Assembly: GCF_946479975.1 (NCBI RefSeq)
Contig: NZ_CAMLIX010000183.1
Location: 1 to 10,131 of the forward strand
Direction: 5' to 3'
Length of the DNA: 10,131 nt
Source of the DNA: an uncultured Flavobacterium sp.
Lineage (GTDB): Bacteria; Bacteroidota; Bacteroidia; Flavobacteriales; Flavobacteriaceae
Position 1 is the stretch's first letter; every line of letters starts with the position of its first letter. Shown in pieces: positions 1-6,614 of this stretch. The notes under the pieces were generated by a model. That model did no database searches. It was given only the letters and a program-made list of their open reading frames with translations, and had not been told where the DNA came from. A program made the position numbers and the translations under genes.

Positions 1-447
1 AGGCATTCCTTTTGCATCGGTAACTCTACCTTTTACGATAAAATCTGCCACCGGTTTCTTTTCTTCTGGTTTATCTGGAGAGATTTTTTTAGGCATCAAA
101 ATAATATGACTGCCAGAAACTTTAAAATCGGTACTGGTATTATTAAAAATTGTATTCAAAATCACTTCAATTGAAGCTTCATTTGCATTTACGTCGATTA
201 CTCTGTTTAAATCGACAGATCTTACATTGTAAACAAATCTATAATCTGTAGTATATTCTAGTCTTTCAATGACTTTTGCAACAGTCATATTGCTGACATT
301 GAAAGAAATCTTAGATTTTTGAGAATAACTAGTTCCGGCATGCATTACGGTCAAGGCAGTTAGGAGAAATAATGTGGTCAATTTCATTTTCAAATCAAAT
401 TTCAAAAAAGGCTTATCAAACCTGATTCTGTTCAAGAGTTTTTTCAT
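1..447 (-). CDS. SusC/RagA-type TonB-dependent transducer with N-terminal STN domain (5' part only)
   Basis: The first 149 codons of an outer-membrane SusC-like receptor; the gene runs off the left edge. I read a start at 445-447 (MKKLLNRIRFDKPF...). The N-terminus has a basic stretch, then FDLKMKLTTLFLLTALTVMH, a hydrophobic signal segment at about residues 21-36, with probable cleavage near SYSQ (40-43). A second possible start is Met21 (385-387), but the longer N-terminus is common in flavobacterial members of this family. Residues 48-118 match an STN (secretin/TonB short N-terminal) domain, the signalling plug of FecA-like transducers. From about residue 136 the carboxypeptidase-regulatory-like beta domain begins (FIVKGRVTDAKGMP). 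STN-bearing SusC proteins import glycans or other ligands with a SusD partner and signal to a FecR anti-sigma factor; fecR lies immediately upstream here. The substrate cannot be read from this fragment. Confidence 0.9.
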   Translation of the reverse strand, partial: MKKLLNRIRFDKPFLKFDLKMKLTTLFLLTALTVMHAGTSYSQKSKISFNVSNMTVAKVIERLEYTTDYRFVYNVRSVDLNRVIDVNANEASIEVILNTIFNNTSTDFKVSGSHIILMPKKISPDKPEEKKPVADFIVKGRVTDAKGMP

Positions 448-459
448 ACTTTTAAAATG

Positions 460-536
460 TTTTTTAATGTTGGTTGGTTAATTAACTGACCGCATATACT
501 CTACCGGGAAATGTTGGCGCATTTTCCGGTTTTTTT
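460..536 (+). ncRNA. Candidate antisense small RNA over the susC leader (speculative)
   Basis: The plus strand ends in a textbook intrinsic terminator (503-536) with no plus-strand gene upstream of it. A possible -7 element TACTTTTA lies at 447-454, one mismatch from the Bacteroidota consensus TAnnTTTG, and would start an RNA of about 75-80 nt near 460. No convincing -33 TTTG is visible. Position and size resemble DonS-type antisense RNAs, described in Bacteroides opposite the start of susC genes in sigma/anti-sigma controlled loci. The existence of the transcript is inference; only the terminator is plainly seen. Confidence 0.25.
503..536 (+). terminator. Intrinsic terminator on the plus strand, antisense to the susC leader
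   Basis: An 11-bp stem pairs ACCGGGAAATG (503-513) with CATTTTCCGGT (520-530), with one G-U pair and a 6-nt loop, directly followed by seven T's (530-536). The T-run lies only on the plus-strand 3' side; read on the minus strand the stem is followed by AGAGTATATG, so it is not a terminator for fecR. In the susC mRNA the same palindrome would form a leader hairpin about 55 nt before the start codon. Confidence 0.7.
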
Positions 537-570
537 ATAACGATCCTTTTGATTTTTGGATTTTGTTACA
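536..570 (-). promoter_or_regulatory. Possible ECF-sigma promoter for susC
   Basis: On the minus strand TGTAACA (564-570) is followed by CGTTATA (536-542). AAC and CGT cores are usual for ECF sigma promoters, and this lies upstream of the STN-type susC that the adjacent sigma factor should control. The spacing between AAC and CGT is about 22 nt, longer than the usual roughly 16-17, so the call is weak. No TAnnTTTG element is seen upstream of susC on this strand. Confidence 0.2.
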
Positions 571-656
571 TAGGCGTTTATTTATTTTTGATTTTAGATT
601 TCTAATTTTAGACATGCTCGATGTCCGTCGATATTAAATTTTTAATAGACAATTAT

Positions 657-1814
657 TTATTTGATCGTGATTTTATCCTTGTCAATACTATAATCTATGG
701 CGTAACTGTCGCTGAAATATTTCAAAACCACTTCAATAGGTTCATTATCAAAACGGGCGTTGAAAATTTCTTTTCCTAACATTTTATTTCTGTTAATAAA
801 AGTTACGTTATACTGACGTTCTAGTTTTCTAATAATTTCATCAAACGATGCATTTTTAAAAACCATACTTCCTTTTACCCAAGCCGTATAATATTCTGTA
901 TTAACCTGCTCTTTTGTAATTGAGGACTGTCCTTTTTCATTTGAACCTTTTTCTCCAGGTTTTAAATACACCTGATTTTCTTTTGTTTTCTGATCTTTAT
1001 AAAGTGACACTTTCCCTTCAACCAGAACTACATCTGTACTTGTATTTTCACTATACGTGTCTACATTAAACTTAGTTCCCAAAACCTCAATATTGACATT
1101 CTGCGTGTTTACATTAAAAGGATGTTCTTTATCTTTTTCTACTTCAAAATAAGCTTCTCCCAAAAGATATACTTGTCGGTTTTGACTTTTTACAAACTGT
1201 ACAGGATAGCGCAATGAGGTACCGGCATTTAAATGTACCAGAGTTCCGTCAGACAATTGTACTTCAAACTTTTTACCGTACGGAATTCGAATCGTGTTGT
1301 AAACCAATGTTCCTTCAGCATACGCTTTGGTGTAAACCAATCTGTCTTTTTCCTGCCTTCCAATTACATTTCCATCTTTGTCGGTAATATTCCTAGCATC
1401 ATTTGGATCAAGATTTTGCGATTCATTTCCAAGCTGTAAAACAATTTCATCTTCCCGCGGCATCACCACATTTTGTTTTGAATTTGATGCGCCAGCATTT
1501 TTGTAGAAATAAAAACCTCCTAAGGCTACAATCAAAATAGCCGCATATTTATAATATGATGAAAATCTTCTTTTATAAAAAACATTGTTTTCTTTTCTAA
1601 TTCTTTCCGTAAGTTGTTTTTTCACTTCAGTAGAATCAAAAGTGTTCAATGAAGTATCTATTGCATAATTGGTTTTTACAAAATCCTTAAATACAATCTG
1701 ATTCTCTTCTTGTTTTAACCACTCTGTCAGCTCTTCAATTTCAGTTGTAGTAGCTTGATTTGTGATAAATTTAACGATTAATCGCTCTGATTTTTTCGCT
1801 GTCATTTGGGTCAT
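657..1814 (-). CDS. FecR-family anti-sigma factor (inner-membrane signal transducer)
   Basis: A FecR-like sigma regulator of about 385 aa. The frame opens at 1844, but the first ten codons (MFFGFVIILK) look spurious; the ATG at 1812-1814 is preceded by TTAAAA and gives MTQMTAKKSERL, a normal FecR N-terminus. A further start at 1805 is possible. The cytoplasmic N-terminal region (residues 1-86) should bind the ECF sigma factor. One membrane segment lies at about 87-104 (YYKYAAILIVALGGFYFY). The periplasmic FecR domain covers about 175-273 and includes VQLSDGTLVHLNAGTSLRYP and the GEAYFEV and GTKFNV motifs. A DUF4974-type, STN-like domain ends the protein (about 316-385). The gene lies upstream of susC on the same strand with a 209-bp gap, and divergently from the sigma gene. 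Family and role are secure; the ligand is unknown. Confidence 0.93.
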   Translation of the reverse strand: MTQMTAKKSERLIVKFITNQATTTEIEELTEWLKQEENQIVFKDFVKTNYAIDTSLNTFDSTEVKKQLTERIRKENNVFYKRRFSSYYKYAAILIVALGGFYFYKNAGASNSKQNVVMPREDEIVLQLGNESQNLDPNDARNITDKDGNVIGRQEKDRLVYTKAYAEGTLVYNTIRIPYGKKFEVQLSDGTLVHLNAGTSLRYPVQFVKSQNRQVYLLGEAYFEVEKDKEHPFNVNTQNVNIEVLGTKFNVDTYSENTSTDVVLVEGKVSLYKDQKTKENQVYLKPGEKGSNEKGQSSITKEQVNTEYYTAWVKGSMVFKNASFDEIIRKLERQYNVTFINRNKMLGKEIFNARFDNEPIEVVLKYFSDSYAIDYSIDKDKITIK

Positions 1815-1957
1815 TTTTAATATTATTACGAAGCCAAAAAACAAAACCCTAACAATTTGATAAAGTTTTTTTCATTTTGTTGTATTTTTTATTTTTGACA
1901 AGTTTTTTCTTTCAATAAATTCTACTAATTCTATAGATGTAAAATAGTAAATGTTTT

Positions 1958-1965
1958 TATCTTTG
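1958..1965 (+). promoter_or_regulatory. Candidate -7 element (TATCTTTG) for the sigma gene
   Basis: TATCTTTG is a perfect match to the Bacteroidota TAnnTTTG element and is followed by CA, as often in Flavobacterium. No TTTG is seen at the expected -33 distance. Use of this site would give a 5' leader of about 115 nt before the sigma start codon. Confidence 0.4.
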
Positions 1966-2045
1966 CATTTTTTCGCGTTTTTATTTGTAATAAATTTCAA
2001 ATAGAAAATAAAAAAAGTGCCCGTTTTTTAGAAAATCAAGGCGCT

Positions 2046-2079
2046 TTTGGATGAAAAAAGGTATAAATTAATATATTTG
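2046..2079 (+). promoter_or_regulatory. Candidate housekeeping promoter abutting the sigma start codon
   Basis: TTTG (2046-2049), a 22-nt spacer and TATATTTG (2072-2079) fit the Bacteroidota TTTG/TAnnTTTG promoter at the long end of the allowed spacing. The start site would fall at about 2083-2085, at the ATG itself, so transcripts from here would be essentially leaderless. The region is very A+T-rich, so a chance match is possible. Confidence 0.35.
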
Positions 2080-2084
2080 TTTTT

Positions 2085-2687
2085 ATGAAGATCGATGATT
2101 ACAGCGATAATACCACATTAATTGAATCTCTAAGAAATGGAGACGAAAGCGCTTATACCTATCTCATCGATGCATATCATCATAAACTTTGTGTTTACGC
2201 TAACAGTCTGGTTAAGAATGTTTACAGTGCAGAAGATATTGTGCAAAACGTTTTTATAAAGGTTTGGGAACAACGAACAAGATTAAAATCTGATCACGCT
2301 ATAAAAAGCTTTCTTTATAAATTGGTTTACAATGAATTTATCGATTTGTACCGAAAAAATCAATCTTTGTTTTCTCTTGAAAAATCATATTATGATGCCT
2401 TAAACGGAATTGTACAAGAAGAAGATTCTGAAGCTTTTCAGAGAATTTTAAACGCCGTAAATAAAGAAATTCAGAATCTGCCGCCAAAATGCAAAGAAGT
2501 TTTTATTCTCAGTAAAAAAGAGGGTTTGACCAATATCGAAATTGCAGAACACTTAGATGTTTCCATAAAAACTGTTGAAGCTCAAATTACTAAGGCTTTT
2601 TCTATACTTCGTTCTTCATTGGAAGAAAAAGTAAGAAGTGTTTTGTTTGTTTTGTTTTCTGCTAAAAAGAAAATCAGACTAAACTAA
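2085..2687 (+). CDS. ECF RNA polymerase sigma factor, FecI/sigma-70 type
   Basis: A 200-aa ECF sigma factor. Region 2 lies at about residues 12-91 and includes LIESLRNGDESAYTYLID and AEDIVQNVFIKVWEQR (49-64), the core-binding and -10 recognition helices. Region 4 lies at about 132-172, beginning LPPKCKEVFILSKKEGLTN, with the helix-turn-helix IEIAEHLDVSIKTVEAQITK for -35 recognition. There is no region 1.1 or 3, and the length is normal for the family. The start (MKIDDYSDNT) is the only ATG before region 2. The gene is divergent from fecR across 240 bp, whereas sigma, fecR and susC often run in one direction in Bacteroidota loci. It most likely directs transcription of the adjacent susC locus under FecR control. 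A bidirectional terminator follows. Confidence 0.94.
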   Translation: MKIDDYSDNTTLIESLRNGDESAYTYLIDAYHHKLCVYANSLVKNVYSAEDIVQNVFIKVWEQRTRLKSDHAIKSFLYKLVYNEFIDLYRKNQSLFSLEKSYYDALNGIVQEEDSEAFQRILNAVNKEIQNLPPKCKEVFILSKKEGLTNIEIAEHLDVSIKTVEAQITKAFSILRSSLEEKVRSVLFVLFSAKKKIRLN

Positions 2688-2713
2688 ACGGCTTATTTTT
2701 TATACTAATTTTC

Positions 2714-2748
2714 AAAAAAAACTCCTTTACGGCATAAAGGAGTTTTTA
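2714..2748. terminator. Bidirectional intrinsic terminator between the sigma gene and tal
   Basis: A perfect 9-bp stem, ACTCCTTTA (2721-2729) with TAAAGGAGT (2735-2743), and a 5-nt loop, flanked by seven A's on the left and a T-run on the right. The arrangement terminates the convergent sigma gene (plus) and transaldolase gene (minus). Confidence 0.85.
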
Positions 2749-2770
2749 GGATATCTCTAAAAAAGTGACA

Positions 2771-3427
2771 TTATAAATTCATCTTTTTAGCATCTTCAAC
2801 AAATTGTTTTAAACCAATATCAGTCAAAGGATGTTTCAATAATCCTTTTATTGCAGAAAGCGGTCCTGTCATAACATCTGAACCTACTTTTGCACAATTT
2901 ACAATATGCATGGTATGGCGCACAGATGCTGATAATATTTGAGTTTGGTAATTGTAATTATCGTAGATCTCTCTAATTTCAGCAATTAAATGCATTCCGT
3001 CTGTAGAAACATCATCTAATCTTCCTAGAAATGGAGAAACATACGTCGCTCCTGCTTTAGCCGCCAATAAAGCCTGACCAGCTGAAAAAACTAAGGTTAC
3101 ATTGGTACGAATTCCTTTAGAAGAAAAATATTTACAAGCTTTTACTCCATCGCCAATCATTGGTAATTTTACCACAATCTGCGGATGCAAAGCTGCAAGC
3201 TCTTCTCCTTCTATGATCATTCCATCATATTCGGTCGAAATTACCTCTGCAGAAACATCTCCATTAACGATATTACAAATATCAAGATAATGCTTTAAGA
3301 TATTTTCTTTTCCGGTAATTCCTTCTTTTGCCATTAAAGACGGATTGGTGGTAACGCCGTCTAAAACGCCCATTGCTTGCGCTTCTTCAATATCCTGAAG
3401 ATTGGCTGTGTCAATAAAAAATTTCAT
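2771..3427 (-). CDS. tal: Transaldolase, TalC/fructose-6-phosphate aldolase-like family
   Basis: A 218-aa class I aldolase of the small TalC/FSA family. It moves a dihydroxyacetone unit between sedoheptulose 7-phosphate and glyceraldehyde 3-phosphate in the non-oxidative pentose phosphate pathway. The protein opens with [16 protein letters not shown] and has the GVTTNPSL motif (24-31). The Schiff-base lysine is Lys87 in IVVKLPM. At the position where fructose-6-phosphate aldolase has a catalytic Tyr (APY), this protein has Phe133 in [10 protein letters not shown], which favours true transaldolase over FSA activity. The length is normal. It lies downstream of xylRBA on the same strand, beyond a terminator-like hairpin, which fits a role in routing xylulose 5-phosphate. 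It may be read through from xylA or use its own promoter. Confidence 0.93.
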   Translation of the reverse strand: MKFFIDTANLQDIEEAQAMGVLDGVTTNPSLMAKEGITGKENILKHYLDICNIVNGDVSAEVISTEYDGMIIEGEELAALHPQIVVKLPMIGDGVKACKYFSSKGIRTNVTLVFSAGQALLAAKAGATYVSPFLGRLDDVSTDGMHLIAEIREIYDNYNYQTQILSASVRHTMHIVNCAKVGSDVMTGPLSAIKGLLKHPLTDIGLKQFVEDAKKMNL

Positions 3428-3460
3428 GTTTTTTGGTTTTTAGTTGATAATATTTTGCGT

Positions 3461-3499
3461 AAAAAAAACTTTGTCAAAGTTTTAGACTTTGACAAAGTT
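3461..3499 (-). terminator. Intrinsic terminator of the xyl operon, upstream of tal
   Basis: An exact 14-bp inverted repeat, AACTTTGTCAAAGT (3467-3480) and ACTTTGACAAAGTT (3486-3499), with a 5-nt loop. On the minus strand the stem runs straight into eight T's (3461-3468). It lies 291 bp beyond the xylA stop and only 34 bp before the tal start, so it can end xyl transcripts and also sits in any longer tal leader. Hairpins of this sequence type recur between flavobacterial genes. Confidence 0.75.
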
Positions 3500-3722
3500 C
3501 TCTGTACATTTTTGTAAAATGTGCATCTCGATCGATTCTGCTCTTCAAAAAACCTTTAATAAAAAAAATAATTCCTTAATAATTTTTATCAAACTGACTT
3601 TATTTTCCTTTTCAAATTATCGATAAATAGTAACTAAACCTTAAATCTATTTATTTCTAATACCGATTTAAAAAAATCAAGTCATTATCTCAATACACAT
3701 TCTAGATTCTATTTTTTTTTAG
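3500..3722. other. Noncoding A+T-rich spacer between the two hairpins downstream of xylA
   Basis: I find no convincing gene here on either strand. It holds a small inverted repeat, ACATTTT (3506-3512) with AAAATGT (3516-3522), an 8-bp palindrome TCGATCGA near 3528-3535, and the weak tal promoter candidate listed separately. With the flanking hairpins it makes up the 362-bp gap between tal and xylA. Confidence 0.6.
3563..3593 (-). promoter_or_regulatory. Weak candidate promoter for tal
   Basis: On the minus strand TTTG (3590-3593), a 19-nt spacer and TATTTTTT (3563-3570) fit the Bacteroidota promoter with one mismatch in the -7 box. A transcript from here would carry the 3467-3499 hairpin in its leader, about 60 nt from its start. 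A match of this quality can arise by chance in such A+T-rich DNA. Confidence 0.22.
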
Positions 3723-3765
3723 AACCTAACAGTCCCGAAGCCTCGGAATAAAAACCTGTTAGGTT
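3723..3765. repeat. Inverted repeat just downstream of xylA
   Basis: AACCTAACAG (3723-3732) and CTGTTAGGTT (3756-3765) are perfect 10-bp inverted arms. The 23-nt interior holds a small second hairpin (CCGA/TCGG). It begins 24 bp past the xylA stop. On the minus strand it is followed by CTAAAAAAAAA rather than T's, so it is not a canonical terminator for xylA; it may stabilise the mRNA 3' end or be a dispersed flavobacterial repeat. Confidence 0.6.
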
Positions 3766-3789
3766 TATTATGTTTTAAAATCTTACCAA

Positions 3790-5115
3790 TTAAATGTATT
3801 GGTTAATGATGTTTTCAAACAATTCTTGTTTACCGCTTTGAAGGTTTAATTCTCCATTTTCGTGAGCGATAGTGTAAAGATCTTTCAAACCTAATTTTCC
3901 ATCAGCAAAATCTTTACCTTTTCCAGAATCAAATGAACTGTATCTTTCTGTTCTTAATTTTTCGTAAGGAGAAGACGTGATAATTTTATCTGCAGTCAAT
4001 AAAGCTCTTGCAAAAGTATCTGCTCCGCCAATGTGTGCTAAGAAAACATCTTCTAAATCTGTAGAATTTCTTCTGATTTTAGCATCAAAGTTAACTCCAC
4101 CACCTTGTAGTCCGCCAGCTTTTAAGAAAACCAACATAGCTTCTGTAGTTTCTTGAATGTTATTTGGAAACTGGTCTGTATCCCATCCGTTTTGGTAATC
4201 TCCTCTGTTCGCATCGATACTTCCTAACATTCCTGCTTTTGCAGCAACTTCAATTTCATGTTGGAAAGTGTGTTGCGCCAAAGTAGCGTGGTTTACCTCA
4301 ATGTTGATTTTGAAATCTTTATCTAAACCGTATTGTTTCAAGAAACCAATTGCAGTTGCAGAGTCAAAATCGTATTGGTGTTTAGAAGGCTCCATTGGTT
4401 TTGGTTCGATAAAGAAAGTCCCTTTAAAACCTTGTGCTCTTGCGTAGTCTCTAGACATTGCCAAAAATTGCGCCATATGGTCTAATTCTCTTCCCATATC
4501 TGTGTTTAGTAAAGACATATAACCTTCTCTACCACCCCAGAATACGTAGTTTTCTCCACCTAAAGCGATTGTAGCATCTAAAGCCAATTTTACTTGTCCT
4601 CCAGCTCTTGCCACAACGTTAAAATCTGGATTTGTAGCAGCACCGTTCATAAATCTTGGGTTCGAGAAACAGTTTGAAGTTCCCCAAAGCAATTTAATTC
4701 CAGATTCTGCTTTTTTCTCTTTTAAGTAATCTGTAATGAAAGCCAAACGTTTTTCTGATTCTGCGAAAGTTGGACCTTCAGCAATTAAATCGTAATCGTG
4801 GAAACAGAAATAATCGAATCCCATCTTACTGATAAATTCAAAAGCAGCATCTGCTTTATCTTTTGCCGCTTGATAAGGATCTGAAGATTGGTCCCAAGCA
4901 AAATTTTGAGTTCCGGGTCCAAACGGGTCGCTACCTTGTCCGCAGAATGTATGCCAGTAAGCAATTGCAAATTTAAAATGCTCACGCATTGTTTTTCCAG
5001 CTACAACTTGGTCTGGATTGTAATATTTAAATGCCAATGGATTATCAGACTCTTTTCCTTCAAATTTAATTTGGCCAATACCTTTGTAGTATTCTTTTTC
5101 TCCTAAAACTATCAT
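3790..5115 (-). CDS. xylA: Xylose isomerase
   Basis: A 441-aa class II xylose isomerase converting D-xylose to D-xylulose in the cytoplasm with two divalent metal ions. Full family length. Catalytic and metal ligands are all visible: His106 and Asp109 in FHDYD, Trp193 in VFWGGREGY, Glu237 and Lys239 in [14 protein letters not shown], Glu273 and His276 in [17 protein letters not shown], Asp301 in GSIDANRGD, Asp312 and Asp314 in GWDTDQFP, Asp344 and Lys346 in [13 protein letters not shown]. The start at 5113-5115 follows ATAAAA and gives [12 protein letters not shown], the usual N-terminus. It lies 14 bp after xylB, so the two are co-transcribed. A repeat and then a T-run hairpin follow downstream. 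Confidence 0.98.
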   Translation of the reverse strand: MIVLGEKEYYKGIGQIKFEGKESDNPLAFKYYNPDQVVAGKTMREHFKFAIAYWHTFCGQGSDPFGPGTQNFAWDQSSDPYQAAKDKADAAFEFISKMGFDYFCFHDYDLIAEGPTFAESEKRLAFITDYLKEKKAESGIKLLWGTSNCFSNPRFMNGAATNPDFNVVARAGGQVKLALDATIALGGENYVFWGGREGYMSLLNTDMGRELDHMAQFLAMSRDYARAQGFKGTFFIEPKPMEPSKHQYDFDSATAIGFLKQYGLDKDFKINIEVNHATLAQHTFQHEIEVAAKAGMLGSIDANRGDYQNGWDTDQFPNNIQETTEAMLVFLKAGGLQGGGVNFDAKIRRNSTDLEDVFLAHIGGADTFARALLTADKIITSSPYEKLRTERYSSFDSGKGKDFADGKLGLKDLYTIAHENGELNLQSGKQELFENIINQYI

Positions 5116-5129
5116 TTTTATTTATTTTT

Positions 5130-6611
5130 TTATTTGTTTGTTAATATTAATTCTAGCTCTTGTTTCCATTTTTTATAAGCAGTCTCGTATTCCTCTTTAT
5201 TTTTTAAAGGCAAAAAGGTCATTACGTGATCGTTTGTGGTAATTCCTGAACCAAATTTTTCAAAGTCCCCATCTGTTAAGCCAACGGCTCTTGCTGCTCC
5301 TACTGCTCCGGTTGTGTTGTAAATTTCTATTTCCTGTCCAATCAATGTTGCAACTGTATTAGAGAAAATTTCAGAACGGAATAAATTATCATTTCCAGCT
5401 CTAATTACATTAATTATCGCATTGTCATCCTTTAAACACTCCATTCCGTATACAAATGAAAACGCAATTGCTTCTAAAGATGCTCTAAATAAATGCGCGT
5501 TGGTATGAATATTAAAATTCAGATTCAATATATGAGATCCAATGTTTTTATTATTGAACATTCTTTCTGCACCATTTCCAAACGGAATTACAACTAATCC
5601 TTGCGAACCCACATTGATCTGAGATGCTTTTTCGTTCATGTCTTCATAAGACTCATTTCCAATATTGTTTCGCATCCATCGGTATTGAATTCCCGCTCCG
5701 TTTATATTCAGTAGTTTTCCAACTCTCGGATTTGATTCGGTATAGTTTACATGAACGAAGTTGTTTACACGAGTGCTTTTTCCTGAATTAGTCTCGGTAA
5801 CTGCATAAAAAACTCCCGAAGTACCGCCTGTTGCAGCCACTTCTCCTGGACGAAGTACATTTAATGACAAAGCATTATTAGGCTGATCTCCCGCTCTATA
5901 CACAATCGGAATTCCTGCTGGAAGACCAGATTCTCGTGACGCTTTCTCCGTAACTACACCTTGATTTGTAAAATTTTCCACAATTTTTGGTGTCAACGAC
6001 TGATCGATTCCATAGTAATCCAAAAGCCAGTCTGCTACTTTATTTTCTTTATAATCCCAAAGCATTCCTTCAGACAAACCATTTTTAGTTGTCGTTACTT
6101 CGCCTGTTAATTTCAAAGCGATGTAATCTCCAGGAAGCATGTATTTAGAGATATTATTGTAAACCGCTGGTTCATTTTCTTTAACCCATTTCAGTTTCGA
6201 AGCAGTGAAATTTCCTGGCGAATTCAATAAATGCGACATACATTTTTCTTCTCCAATTTCGGCGAAAGCCTTGTTTCCTATTTCTACCGCACGGCTGTCG
6301 CACCAAATAATTGAATTTCTTAATGCGGTTCCTGCTGCGTCCACAATCACCAATCCGTGCATTTGGTACGAAATACCAATTCCCTGAATTTTAGAAGCAT
6401 CAATGTTCGATTCGCGGATTGCTCTTTTGGTTGCCGTACAAATGTGCTGCCACCAAATTTCTGGATCCTGCTCTGCCCAGTCTGGGTGAATCGAATGGAT
6501 TTCCATTTCGTTTTGAGGCTCATTCAGAACAATGATTTTTTTGCCTGTTTCCGCTTCTACCAAGGCTGCCTTGACAGAAGAACTTCCAATATCATAACCG
6601 ATATAATACAT
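5130..6611 (-). CDS. xylB: Xylulokinase, FGGY family
   Basis: A 493-aa FGGY carbohydrate kinase that phosphorylates D-xylulose to xylulose 5-phosphate with ATP. The N-terminal domain has the phosphate loop YIGYDIGSSSVKAAL (3-17), DWAEQDPEIWW (44-54), and the xylulokinase-type GISYQMHGLVIVD (79-91) with Met84-His85 at the sugar site. IIWCDSRA (101-108) follows. The likely catalytic base is Asp242 in RAGDQPNNAL. The C-terminal domain carries the ATP-binding GEVAATGGTSGVFYAV (257-271) and GLVVIPFGNGAERM. The start lies only 3 bp after the xylR stop, and xylA follows after 14 bp, so this is the middle gene of a xylR-xylB-xylA operon. That context makes xylulose the probable substrate over other FGGY substrates. 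Confidence 0.96.
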   Translation of the reverse strand: MYYIGYDIGSSSVKAALVEAETGKKIIVLNEPQNEMEIHSIHPDWAEQDPEIWWQHICTATKRAIRESNIDASKIQGIGISYQMHGLVIVDAAGTALRNSIIWCDSRAVEIGNKAFAEIGEEKCMSHLLNSPGNFTASKLKWVKENEPAVYNNISKYMLPGDYIALKLTGEVTTTKNGLSEGMLWDYKENKVADWLLDYYGIDQSLTPKIVENFTNQGVVTEKASRESGLPAGIPIVYRAGDQPNNALSLNVLRPGEVAATGGTSGVFYAVTETNSGKSTRVNNFVHVNYTESNPRVGKLLNINGAGIQYRWMRNNIGNESYEDMNEKASQINVGSQGLVVIPFGNGAERMFNNKNIGSHILNLNFNIHTNAHLFRASLEAIAFSFVYGMECLKDDNAIINVIRAGNDNLFRSEIFSNTVATLIGQEIEIYNTTGAVGAARAVGLTDGDFEKFGSGITTNDHVMTFLPLKNKEEYETAYKKWKQELELILTNK

Positions 6612-6614
6612 AAT

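Noticed and set aside
611..625. Small hairpin GACAT/ATGTC after fecR
   Set aside because: Only 5 bp with no T-run on the minus strand; not a credible fecR terminator.
1233..1439. Plus-strand open frame of 68 codons inside fecR
   Set aside because: It lies wholly within the well-supported FecR gene on the other strand, resembles no family I know and has no clear start signal; a shadow.
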